From the NCBI GenBank assembly GCA_002451065.1, contig DKBC01000060.1, positions 1 through 8,205 of the forward strand: a DNA stretch of 8,205 nt, given 5' to 3'. Under the pieces are notes generated by a model. It worked only from the letters and a program-made list of their open reading frames with translations, had not been told where the DNA came from and did no database searches. Below, in pieces: positions 1 through 5,556 of the stretch. The position numbers and the translations under genes were made by a program. Positions within the stretch are counted from its first letter, which is position 1. Every line of letters begins with the position of its first letter. The DNA comes from Betaproteobacteria bacterium UBA6910 (lineage in GTDB: Bacteria; Pseudomonadota; Gammaproteobacteria; Burkholderiales; UBA6910).

Positions 1-466
1 CTTCCATGATCGAGACGAAGGCGGCGGGGCCCTCGATCCGCGCCGGAGGCACGTGGTCGAATTTCTCGATCTCGGGGAACGACACGTCCACCTGCGGCCG
101 CCCGCTCCCGCGGCGCGCGCGCAGCATTTGCGGCAGGCGGTGCAGGGTCTGGGGCCCGATCACCAGGTCCACGAACGGAGCCTGGGCGACGATTGCTTCT
201 CCCTCCTGGCTGGCGACGCAGCCGGCAACGCCGATCACGAGCCCGGGATTTGCCTGCTTGAGGTGCCGCCACCGGAAAAGGTGCTGGAATACCCGCTCCT
301 GGGCCTTCTCCCGCACCGAGCAGGTGTTGAACAGCAGGAGGTCAGCTTCCGCCGGATCCGCGGTCGCCTCCATTCCCTCGTGCACGCGCAACAGGTCCGC
401 CATCTTGTCCGAGTCATACTCGTTCATCTGGCAGCCGAAGGTCTGGATGAAGAACTTCCCGGCCAC
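1..466 (-). CDS. miaB: tRNA-2-methylthio-N6-dimethylallyladenosine synthase MiaB (5' part, cut by window edge)
   Basis: MiaB is a cytoplasmic radical-SAM Fe-S enzyme that adds a methylthio group to i6A37 in tRNAs reading UNN codons. The 155 N-terminal residues visible here hold the methylthiotransferase domain with its three Fe-S cysteines: C12 in [12 protein letters not shown]49 in [11 protein letters not shown] and C83 in [12 protein letters not shown]. These positions match the E. coli enzyme as I remember it. The radical-SAM CxxxCxxC motif should begin just beyond base 1, so the rest (about 300 residues) is missing. The start is GTG at 466; only three sense codons separate it from an in-frame TAG (476-478), so no earlier start exists. 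No Shine-Dalgarno sequence is visible. The gene lies 9 nt downstream of, and in the same frame as, the exported-protein gene, which suggests cotranscription and translational coupling. The family call is near certain. Confidence 0.97.
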   Translation of the reverse strand, partial: MAGKFFIQTFGCQMNEYDSDKMADLLRVHEGMEATADPAEADLLLFNTCSVREKAQERVFQHLFRWRHLKQANPGLVIGVAGCVASQEGEAIVAQAPFVDLVIGPQTLHRLPQMLRARRGSGRPQVDVSFPEIEKFDHVPPARIEGPAAFVSIME

Positions 467-475
467 GAAAAAAAG

Positions 476-790
476 CTATTTTGCCGGTGGCAGCGCCGCG
501 GCTTCCTCGGGTGTGATCAGCCAGAGCTGAAAGACGAACCCCATGGAGTCCAGCCGGTAGGCTACCAAGGACGACTGGGGCAGCATGGTGGGAAGAATGC
601 TTTGATTGCGCAGATCATAGATCCGTATGCCCGGCGAGAGCCGGTGCCAGCGGTTGTTGATCTGCACTTCCGGATAGCGAACGGCGCTCAATTTCCCGGG
701 TTTCGCCTCGTCGGGAAGCTGGCGTTGCTGGGCCCACGCCCCGCCCGCCAAGGAGAAAAAAATCGCTAAAAGAATGAGCGCTTTACGCAT
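476..790 (-). CDS. Unrecognised small exported protein (104 aa) upstream of miaB
   Basis: I do not recognise a named family. The product is 104 residues. It has a clear Sec signal peptide: a basic start (MRK), a hydrophobic core at residues 4-17, and an AWA/QQ signal peptidase I site between residues 20 and 21. The mature part of about 84 residues has no cysteine, so it is unlikely to be a lipoprotein or a disulfide protein. It contains a conserved-looking core INNRWHRLSPGIRIYDLRNQ (about residues 46-65) and ends with an LITPEEAAAL segment. The composition suggests a small beta-rich periplasmic protein. ATG 790 is preferred because the signal peptide starts there. In-frame ATG 814 and TTG 826 are possible but would put extra non-signal residues in front. 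It lies between a tRNA and miaB on the same strand. No function can be assigned. Confidence 0.8.
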   Translation of the reverse strand: MRKALILLAIFFSLAGGAWAQQRQLPDEAKPGKLSAVRYPEVQINNRWHRLSPGIRIYDLRNQSILPTMLPQSSLVAYRLDSMGFVFQLWLITPEEAAALPPAK

Positions 791-796
791 GACGCC

Positions 797-826
797 ACGA
801 TAGCACACGGACATTTGGATATTCAA
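797..826 (-). promoter_or_regulatory. Possible promoter of the exported-protein/miaB unit
   Basis: On the minus strand TTGAAT (826-821) is followed, after an 18-nt spacer, by TATCGT (802-797) preceded by TGC, an extended -10 arrangement. Both boxes match consensus at 4 of 6 positions. The predicted start of transcription is at about 790, the first base of the ATG. No Shine-Dalgarno sequence precedes that ATG. The match is weak and the call tentative. Confidence 0.35.
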
Positions 827-855
827 CCGCGGGGCGGGTGGCGGGGGGAAACCGG

Positions 856-931
856 TGGTGGCGAGTCAGGGATTTGAACCCCGGACCAACGGATTATGAT
901 TCCGCTGCTCTAACCGCTGAGCTAACTCGCC
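856..931 (-). tRNA. tRNA with CAU anticodon, probably tRNA-Ile2 (lysidine type), else elongator tRNA-Met
   Basis: The 76-nt cloverleaf is complete with an encoded CCA. The acceptor stem is GGCGAGT/ACTCGCC with discriminator A, the D arm is GCTC/GAGC, the anticodon stem GCGGA/TCCGT encloses the loop ATCATAA (anticodon CAT), and the T arm is CGGGG-TTCAAAT-CCCTG. Anticodon CAU fits elongator Met, initiator Met or Ile2. The initiator is excluded because the three G-C pairs of its anticodon stem are absent. Features shared with E. coli tRNA-Ile2 (ileX, from memory) but not with E. coli elongator Met are the short D loop (AGCGGTTA), the G27-U43 wobble pair, and the TGGTC variable loop. If Ile2, C34 must be converted to lysidine by TilS to read AUA. 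Automatic annotation would probably say tRNA-Met. The tRNA itself is certain; its isotype is about 65:35 for Ile2. Confidence 0.95.
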
Positions 932-943
932 ACGAGGGGCAGA

Positions 944-972
944 ATTCTCCGTATTTGTCCTTTCGCTGTCAA
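944..972 (-). promoter_or_regulatory. Promoter of the CAU tRNA
   Basis: On the minus strand a perfect TTGACA -35 box (972-967) lies 17 nt from GAGAAT (949-944, four of six -10 positions). The predicted start is at about 937, giving a 5' leader of about 6 nt before the tRNA. The GC-rich stretch just after the -10 (TCTGCCCC) resembles the discriminator of stringently controlled stable-RNA promoters. Position and spacing fit a tRNA promoter well. Confidence 0.65.
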
Positions 973-1000
973 CGCTTAGCGGCAAGGCACGGGCTGGCGC

Positions 1001-1009
1001 TGATATAAT
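1001..1009 (+). promoter_or_regulatory. Extended -10 promoter placing the transcription start at the ATG
   Basis: TGA-TATAAT is a perfect extended -10 element. It ends 6 nt before the ATG at 1016, so the usual 7-nt distance puts the first transcribed base on the A of that ATG. No good -35 box exists 16-18 nt upstream, as is common for extended -10 promoters. No Shine-Dalgarno sequence lies between the box and the ATG. Together these predict a leaderless mRNA. Confidence 0.6.
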
Positions 1010-1015
1010 CCGCCG

Positions 1016-2182
1016 ATGACATTTGACCTAGTCATCGTCGGCGCGGGGCTGGTGGGATCGAGCCTCGCGCTCGCCCTCCAGGGGAGCGGCTTTTCTGTGG
1101 CGCTGGTGGAGCCGCGGCCTCCCGCGCCGCTGCCCCGGGACGAAACCTGGGATGTCCGGGTTTATGCCATCAGCCCCGGCAGCGCCGCCTTCCTCGACGC
1201 CGGAGGCGCCTGGGCTCGGCTCGATCGGGAGCGGCTGTGCCCGGTCACTGAAATGGAGGTCTTTGGAGATGGCGGCCGCTCCCGCCTTCATTTCAGCGCC
1301 TATGACGCTGGAATTCCCGAGCTTGCATTCATTGTGGAAAGCCGGCAGCTGCAGGCCGCGATCTGGGAAGCGCTGGAAACGCGCGAAGATCTCGACCGTT
1401 TCTGTCCCGCCAATTGCGCGGAACTCGAGTTCGGGCGCGACGCCGCGACGCTTCGCCTGGAGGACGGCCGGACGCTGCAGGCCAAATTGGTGGTGGGCGC
1501 CGACGGCGCCGATTCCTGGGTGCGGGCCCAGGCTGAAATCGCCGCGAGCCCGAGGCCCTACGGGCAGATGGGCGTGGTCGCCAATTTCTCCACCTCGATT
1601 CCCCACGGAGGCGTTGCCCGCCAATGGTTCCGCGAGGACGGCGTGCTCGCACTGTTGCCGCTTCCCGGCGACCAGGTGTCCATGGTGTGGTCCGCCTGGA
1701 ACGAAAAGGCCTCCGAACTGCTGGCCCTGGAGCCGCTGGCCCTCTGCGCTGCCATTCACGAGGCCACGGGCGGCGCGGCGGGGGAACTGAACCTGCTGAC
1801 CCCGGCTGCGGCGTTTCCCCTTCGACTGCTTCGCCCCAAGACCTGCATCGGGCCGCGCCTGGCCCTCATCGGCGACGCAGCCCACAACGTCCATCCCCTG
1901 GCGGGGCAGGGCGTCAATCTTGGGTTCGGCGATGCCCGGGAACTGGCGACGGTGCTTCGCGAGCGGGGGGTGCAGCCCGATTGTGGACATCGCAGCCTGC
2001 TGCGCCGCTATGAGCGGTCGCGTCGGGAGGATGTGCTCGCCATGCAGCTCACGACCGACGGGCTGCAGAAGCTTTTCAACAACAAAGACCCCGTATTGCG
2101 CGAACTTCGCAACTGGGGACTGGGTCTCACTGATCGGTTGGGACCCCTCAAGAATTTCCTGACGCGGACCGCGCTGGGCTGA
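1016..2182 (+). CDS. UbiH/UbiF/Coq6-family FAD-dependent monooxygenase (ubiquinone ring hydroxylase)
   Basis: This 388-residue flavoprotein belongs to the class A hydroxylases that add oxygen to the ubiquinone ring at C5, C1 or C6, on the inner face of the inner membrane. Visible motifs are the Rossmann dinucleotide site GAGLVG (9-14), the R48-VYAIS segment typical of this family, the DG motif around GADGADSWVR (161-170), and the GD/FAD-ribityl motif GDAAHNVHPLAGQGVNLGFG (286-305), which carries the UbiH/COQ6 signature. The length is normal for the family. Which ring position it hydroxylates cannot be decided from sequence alone. The miaB neighbour recalls E. coli, where ubiF is divergent from miaB, so a UbiF-like role is favoured by context only. 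The ATG at 1016 is the only start that leaves the FAD motif at the usual distance. A disulfide isomerase gene follows after 40 nt, probably in the same transcript. Confidence 0.93.
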   Translation: MTFDLVIVGAGLVGSSLALALQGSGFSVALVEPRPPAPLPRDETWDVRVYAISPGSAAFLDAGGAWARLDRERLCPVTEMEVFGDGGRSRLHFSAYDAGIPELAFIVESRQLQAAIWEALETREDLDRFCPANCAELEFGRDAATLRLEDGRTLQAKLVVGADGADSWVRAQAEIAASPRPYGQMGVVANFSTSIPHGGVARQWFREDGVLALLPLPGDQVSMVWSAWNEKASELLALEPLALCAAIHEATGGAAGELNLLTPAAAFPLRLLRPKTCIGPRLALIGDAAHNVHPLAGQGVNLGFGDARELATVLRERGVQPDCGHRSLLRRYERSRREDVLAMQLTTDGLQKLFNNKDPVLRELRNWGLGLTDRLGPLKNFLTRTALG

Positions 2183-2222
2183 GTGCCTCCAAGATTCTTC
2201 ATTCATTACCAAGGACTGACAC

Positions 2223-2936
2223 ATGATTCGGACATTTATCACGGGCGGCCTGCTGCTCCTTTCCCTGGCAGCGGGCGCCGCCGCGGCCGACGAGGCGGCG
2301 ATCCGCAAGGCGGTGGAGGCGAAGATTCCCAACGCGAAGGTGGAAAGCGTGAAGAAAACCCCGTACATGGGCCTCTACGAGGTAGTCATCGGATCGGACC
2401 TGCTCTACACCGACGAGAAGGCGACGTTCTTCTTCCTCGGGCAATTGTGGGAAACCAAGACCATGAAGAACCTGACCGAGGAGCGGATGAACCAGCTGCT
2501 GGCGGTCAAGTTCGACACCCTGCCTCTCGACCTGGCGGTGAAGGCGGTGCGCGGCAACGGCAAGCGCACCATGGTGGTGTTCGCGGATCCCAACTGCGGC
2601 TACTGCAAGAAGCTGGAAAAGGAGATGGCCGGCATCACGGATGTCACCATCTACTACTACCTGTACCCGATCCTCTCCCCCAACTCGGTGGAGAAATCCA
2701 AGGCCGTGTGGTGCAGCCCGGATCAGGTGAAGGTGTTCAACGACATGATGCAGAAGGGCGTCGATCCCGGGCCGGTCAAGGATGACTGCAAGGCGCCCAT
2801 CGATCCGGTGCTGGAACTGGGGAGGAAGCTCAAGGTCACCGGGACCCCGACCTTGATCTTCACCGACGGCAGCCGCATCCCCGGGGCTTTTCCGGTGCCC
2901 CAGATCGAAGCCCGGCTCAACCAGACCGCCAAGTAA
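2223..2936 (+). CDS. dsbC: Periplasmic thiol:disulfide isomerase, DsbC family
   Basis: DsbC is a dimeric periplasmic isomerase that reshuffles wrong disulfides and is kept reduced by DsbD. The 237-residue product has a Sec signal peptide (residues 1 to about 21, cleavage near AAA/DEA), an N-terminal cystatin-like dimerisation domain (about 23-85), a linker helix, and a C-terminal thioredoxin-like domain. The active site is C125-G-Y-C128, identical to that of E. coli DsbC, with the cis-proline loop T208-P-T. A second cysteine pair (C164, C189) matches the structural disulfide of DsbC. The length nearly equals the E. coli protein (236). An AAGGA ribosome site at 2211-2215, 7 nt upstream, supports the ATG. 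It follows the ubiquinone hydroxylase by 40 nt and converges on mltA with 16 nt between stops. DsbG is the main alternative, but CGYC and the structural disulfide favour DsbC. Confidence 0.94.
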   Translation: MIRTFITGGLLLLSLAAGAAAADEAAIRKAVEAKIPNAKVESVKKTPYMGLYEVVIGSDLLYTDEKATFFFLGQLWETKTMKNLTEERMNQLLAVKFDTLPLDLAVKAVRGNGKRTMVVFADPNCGYCKKLEKEMAGITDVTIYYYLYPILSPNSVEKSKAVWCSPDQVKVFNDMMQKGVDPGPVKDDCKAPIDPVLELGRKLKVTGTPTLIFTDGSRIPGAFPVPQIEARLNQTAK

Positions 2937-2952
2937 GCGGCGTAAGTTCGAC

Positions 2953-4155
2953 TCAACGCGCCGCCGGATCCGGCGGCGCGTCCTTCGGCAGCAGCACCCA
3001 CAGGCGGCCTTTCTCGCGCATGCGCCCGGCGCGTTCTCCCGCCTCCGGGCCAAAGCCCCAGAAGAAATCCGCCCGCACCGGCCCCTTGATGGCGCCGCCG
3101 GTGTCCTGGGCCAGCATCAGCCGTTGCAGAGGCTCGCCGTCCTCCGGCGACGTGGTGGCCAGGTACACCGGGACGCCCCGCGGGACCGCTCTCGGGTCCA
3201 CTGCCAGGCTACGGCCTGGGGTGAGCGGGACGCCCAGGGATCCAATGGGACCCGGCGCCTCGCCCGGCACCTCGCGGAAAAACACATAGCTCGCGTTCTG
3301 TTCCATAAGGTGCCGCGCCCGCTCCGGGTTGCGCGCCGCCCAGTCCCGGATTCCCTGCATGGAAGCTTCCTCGACGGTGAGCTCCCCTTGCTCCACCAGC
3401 AACCGTCCGATGGCGGTGTACGGATGGCCGTTCTGGTCGGCATAGCCGACGCGCACGATCTCCCCGGTTTCCAGCCGGACTCTTCCCGAGCCCTGCACCT
3501 GCAGGAAGAAGGCGTCCAGCGGGTCGTCCACCCAGAGGATCTCGTTGCCCCCCAGGGGGGCCTTGCCGTTGTCGATCTCGGCCCGGGAGTAGTACGGCAC
3601 CACGCGGCGGCCTTCGAGGCGCCCGCGCAGCCGCATCTTCTTCAGATCCGGATAGACGCTGCCAAGGTCCACCACCAGCAGGTCTTCCGGCAGGCCGTAA
3701 AGCGGAAAACCATAGCGTTCAGAGGCCGTGCGGCTGCCCCGGAGCAGGGGCTCATAGTAGCCGGTGATGAGGCCTTCTTCCGTTCCGTCGCCCCCCAGGA
3801 GCCGGTAGGGCCGCAGGCGCCCTTCGAAGAACCCGCGCACGGCGTCGGCGTCGGGCTCCGGAAGCATCTCCGCCTCGGCGCAGGTGGCGCTCCAATCCGG
3901 CTTGCGCCCGAGGACCTCGCAACTGCGCAGGAATGCTTGCCAGGCGTCCTGGGCGTCGTCCTGGCGCCAGCCGGGCAATTCGTCGTAATCCGCGGGCTCC
4001 AGGGAAACGGCGTCCGGGGGCAGGGTCGGTGGGGCGACACAGGCCGCCAGCGCCAGCGCCGCCAGGGGCACCAGCCAGTTTCGCGGCCGCAGGGGTTGCC
4101 AGGCCGGTCGCAACAGTTGAACAATGGCGTTCAGGGAACGGTTTCTTCCCAACAT
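2953..4155 (-). CDS. mltA: Membrane-bound lytic murein transglycosylase A (lipoprotein)
   Basis: MltA cleaves the MurNAc-GlcNAc bond of peptidoglycan, leaving 1,6-anhydro-MurNAc, while anchored in the outer membrane. The 400-residue product has a lipobox LAAC with lipidated C39, after a long n-region (26 residues, rich in Arg and Trp) and the hydrophobic stretch from Trp27 to Ala38. The catalytic domain carries GYYEPLLRGS, the VQGSGR loop (beta-barrel MltA domain), and the C-terminal 3D segment QDTGGAIKGPVRADFFWGFG (350-369). Its two conserved aspartates are D351 and D363; by analogy with E. coli D308, one of them (probably D363) is the catalytic acid. ATG 4155 was chosen because a strong GGAGGAAGG site lies 7 nt upstream; ATG 4173 and starts up to 4260 lack one. 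The methyltransferase gene ends 127 nt upstream on the same strand, so an operon is plausible. It converges on dsbC. Confidence 0.95.
   Translation of the reverse strand: MLGRNRSLNAIVQLLRPAWQPLRPRNWLVPLAALALAACVAPPTLPPDAVSLEPADYDELPGWRQDDAQDAWQAFLRSCEVLGRKPDWSATCAEAEMLPEPDADAVRGFFEGRLRPYRLLGGDGTEEGLITGYYEPLLRGSRTASERYGFPLYGLPEDLLVVDLGSVYPDLKKMRLRGRLEGRRVVPYYSRAEIDNGKAPLGGNEILWVDDPLDAFFLQVQGSGRVRLETGEIVRVGYADQNGHPYTAIGRLLVEQGELTVEEASMQGIRDWAARNPERARHLMEQNASYVFFREVPGEAPGPIGSLGVPLTPGRSLAVDPRAVPRGVPVYLATTSPEDGEPLQRLMLAQDTGGAIKGPVRADFFWGFGPEAGERAGRMREKGRLWVLLPKDAPPDPAAR
2956..2981. terminator. Perfect 26-bp palindrome at a convergent gene junction, possible bidirectional terminator
   Basis: The two 13-bp halves are exact reverse complements centred on GGATCC (2966-2971). 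Transcribed from either strand it would form an 11-bp, almost pure G-C stem with a GATC loop. It starts 19 nt after the dsbC stop and overlaps the last codons of mltA (through the Arg before the stop). No run of T follows on either strand, so it is not a textbook intrinsic terminator. A hairpin-only terminator or an mRNA 3'-end stabiliser is the likely role. Confidence 0.5.
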
Positions 4156-4162
4156 TCGCAAA

Positions 4163-4171
4163 CCTTCCTCC
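4163..4171 (-). promoter_or_regulatory. Strong ribosome binding site that fixes the mltA start
   Basis: The minus strand reads GGAGGAAGG, followed by a 7-nt spacer and the ATG at 4155. It favours this start over the in-frame ATG at 4173. On the plus strand the same bases are pyrimidine-rich and directly precede the ATG of the possible small membrane protein, which therefore has no ribosome site of its own. Confidence 0.8.
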
Positions 4172-4276
4172 ATGTGGATCCTGCTGCTCGAGGCCGGCAT
4201 CGCCCTTGCTCTGCTCGTTCTCATCGTGTGGTGGACCCTGGCGGGACGCCGGGACCGCAAACGTGGAGACGATTGA
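4172..4276 (+). CDS. Possible 34-residue single-span membrane protein
   Basis: This ORF is too short for usual gene calling. It starts MWILLLEAGIALALLVLIVW, then WTLAG, and ends with a basic/acidic tail RRDRKRGDD. That is a clean transmembrane helix (about residues 2-23) with a positive cytoplasmic tail, so an N-out, C-in topology is likely. Codon third positions are mostly G or C, as in neighbouring genes. It fills the gap between the methyltransferase gene (ends at 4283, 6 nt away, convergent) and mltA (start at 4155, 16 nt away, divergent). I recall similar MW...VWWT mini-proteins in betaproteobacteria but cannot confirm this. Against it: there is no Shine-Dalgarno sequence, no clear promoter, and it is antisense to the leader of mltA. 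Function unknown. Confidence 0.5.
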   Translation: MWILLLEAGIALALLVLIVWWTLAGRRDRKRGDD

Positions 4277-4282
4277 GCGCCC

Positions 4283-4879
4283 TCACGCCTTCACCAGGCG
4301 GATGCTGCGGAACCAGCCGCCGGCCAGCACCGGCTGGTCCGACTCGAGCCTGAGCCCCGGCACCCGGGTCAGCACGTCCTCGAACACCACGTCCAGCCGT
4401 GTCGCGATATGGCGCGAAAGCAGGTTGAGCGCCCGGCGCAAGGGAGCCGCCTGGCCCGGCCGCAAAAACTTGTCGAGGATGAGCACGCTGCCGCCGGGCT
4501 TGAGCACCCGGGCGGTTTCCGACAGGCAGCGCACCGGGTCCGGCACTACCGCCACGATCAAGTGCAGCACCGCGTGGTCGAAGGAACCGTCGGCAAACGG
4601 CAGGCACAGGCTGTCGGCCCGGACGAAGCGGATGGTTATCCCTGGATTGCGCCCCCGGGCCCGCCCCAGCATGGCAGCGGTGAGGTCAGTCGCAAAATAA
4701 GTGTGGCCCGGAATGAGGTGGGGCAGGTCCAGCCCGGTGCCGATTCCGTTCAGAAGCACCTTGCTCTGACCTTCCCGCGGCAGCCGGCTCAGGCTCTCGG
4801 CGCGAGCCTTGAGGGAAGCACCGCCCACCAGCGCGTCGTAGAAGGGGGCGATCAGCGTATAGCTGTGCTTGAGGGACAT
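4283..4879 (-). CDS. Class I SAM-dependent methyltransferase (UbiE/PmtA-like), substrate unknown
   Basis: The 198-residue product has the Rossmann methyltransferase layout. Motif I is VLLNGIGTGLD (41-51), which keeps the GxGxG needed for SAM but has Asn-Gly-Ile in place of the usual Asp-Leu-Gly-Cys. The acidic end of strand 2 is D65 (FATDLT). Motif II is R-A-D-S at 87-90 with LPFADGSFDHAVL (93-105), and motif III is LKPGG (126-130). The fold and length resemble UbiE and phosphatidylethanolamine N-methyltransferase PmtA relatives; no substrate motif is decisive. It has no signal peptide or membrane span. The start is ATG 4879, with an in-frame stop a few codons upstream and a G-rich stretch just before it. 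It sits between apaG and mltA on the same strand (130-nt and 127-nt gaps). A role in lipid or quinone methylation is only a guess. Confidence 0.88.
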   Translation of the reverse strand: MSLKHSYTLIAPFYDALVGGASLKARAESLSRLPREGQSKVLLNGIGTGLDLPHLIPGHTYFATDLTAAMLGRARGRNPGITIRFVRADSLCLPFADGSFDHAVLHLIVAVVPDPVRCLSETARVLKPGGSVLILDKFLRPGQAAPLRRALNLLSRHIATRLDVVFEDVLTRVPGLRLESDQPVLAGGWFRSIRLVKA

Positions 4880-5009
4880 CCCCCCGCTATTCCTTCCGTT
4901 CCATCACCAAGGCGACAAGGCACTGGGCGATTCAAGGTTCCCAAGGCCGCTGAGTCACCGCCGACTCGCCTCCCTTGCTGCCTTCCTGTCTCGGCGGCGA
5001 GAAGACTCG

Positions 5010-5393
5010 TCAGTGCAGCACCCGCGGCATGCTGAGCGTAAACGCCGGGACCGGCGCCTCGAAGCGCTCCCCGTCCTCCGCAACCATCTGGTAAGTCCCG
5101 CGCATGGTGCCCACCGGGGTGGCGATGGCCGTGCCGCTGGTGTATTCGAAGCTCTCGTTGGGACGCAGCAGCGGCTGTTCCCCGACCACACCCAGCCCCC
5201 GCACCTCCTGCACGTGGTTTTCCGCGTCGGTGATGATCCAATGACGGCTCACCAACTGCGCGGGGACCGTGCCGGTATTGGTGATGGTAATGGTGTAAGC
5301 GAAAACGTACCGCTGTTCCTCCTCGTCCGATTGCTCGGGGAGGTATTCGGAGCGGGTGTCGACCTTGATTTCGTAGCGTTTGCCTTCAGCCAT
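5010..5393 (-). CDS. apaG: ApaG domain protein
   Basis: ApaG is a small cytoplasmic protein of about 125 residues with a fibronectin type III-like beta sandwich. Its biochemical role is unsettled; in enterobacteria it lies in the ksgA-apaG-apaH operon and has been linked to Co2+/Mg2+ resistance. This 127-residue copy is full length. It carries the family's Gly-rich loop GLGVVGEQP (66-74), the strand FEYTSG (82-87), the GTMRGTY turn (95-101) and the strand [13 protein letters not shown] (29-41). The start is ATG 5393. No strong ribosome site precedes it. It is divergent from rpe across 163 bp, with apaG facing rpe-gph-trpE, an arrangement I associate with betaproteobacteria. The methyltransferase gene follows 130 nt downstream on the same strand. 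Confidence 0.95.
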   Translation of the reverse strand: MAEGKRYEIKVDTRSEYLPEQSDEEEQRYVFAYTITITNTGTVPAQLVSRHWIITDAENHVQEVRGLGVVGEQPLLRPNESFEYTSGTAIATPVGTMRGTYQMVAEDGERFEAPVPAFTLSMPRVLH

Positions 5394-5416
5394 CGCAATA
5401 ACCGGTTCAGGCGCGA

Positions 5417-5425
5417 ATTATCCCA
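5417..5425 (-). promoter_or_regulatory. Possible extended -10 promoter of apaG
   Basis: The minus strand reads TGG-GATAAT, an extended -10 with five of six consensus bases. The predicted start is near 5410, giving a leader of about 17 nt before the apaG ATG. No -35 box is recognisable. Downstream in the same 163-bp divergent region, TAAAAT at 5519-5524 (plus strand) could be the -10 of rpe, also without a clear -35. A small hairpin (CGCCC-GGA-GGGCG, 5433-5445) lies between them. Confidence 0.35.
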
Positions 5426-5556
5426 CAGGACCCGCCCGGAGGGCGCCAAAGCCGGACCATAAGAAGGGTTTCGGGTTTCCATCACGGGATTGGATACTAC
5501 CGGCGCCGCGATTGCAGCTAAAATCCGCCCATACATCCCCAGGGAGAACGAGAACC

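Noticed and set aside
831..848. G-rich plus-strand run as a G-quadruplex
   Set aside because: One of the four G runs is only two bases, and transcription here is from the minus strand, where the RNA is C-rich.
1028..2368. Long open reading frame on the minus strand across the hydroxylase gene (446 codons)
   Set aside because: It is antisense to a gene with unmistakable FAD motifs. High-GC DNA routinely gives such shadows, and its translation is low-complexity and resembles no family.
2199..3053. Minus-strand ORF of 284 codons across dsbC
   Set aside because: Shadow of dsbC. The translation is rich in Arg, His and Gly with no domain, and it overlaps the end of mltA.
4156..4260. Upstream in-frame starts for mltA (to 4260, or ATG 4173)
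   Set aside because: They lack a ribosome site and add an Arg-rich stretch before the lipoprotein signal, while ATG 4155 has a strong GGAGGAAGG.
3124..4353. Plus-strand ORF of 409 codons across mltA
   Set aside because: Antisense to the well-supported MltA frame, with no recognisable motif and no ribosome site. Only the separate short ORF at 4172-4276, in another frame, merits attention.
4952..4967. GAGTC-ACCGCC-GACTC hairpin in the apaG-methyltransferase gap as a terminator
   Set aside because: The stem is only 5 bp with no T run on either strand. The 130-bp gap otherwise shows nothing I can support.
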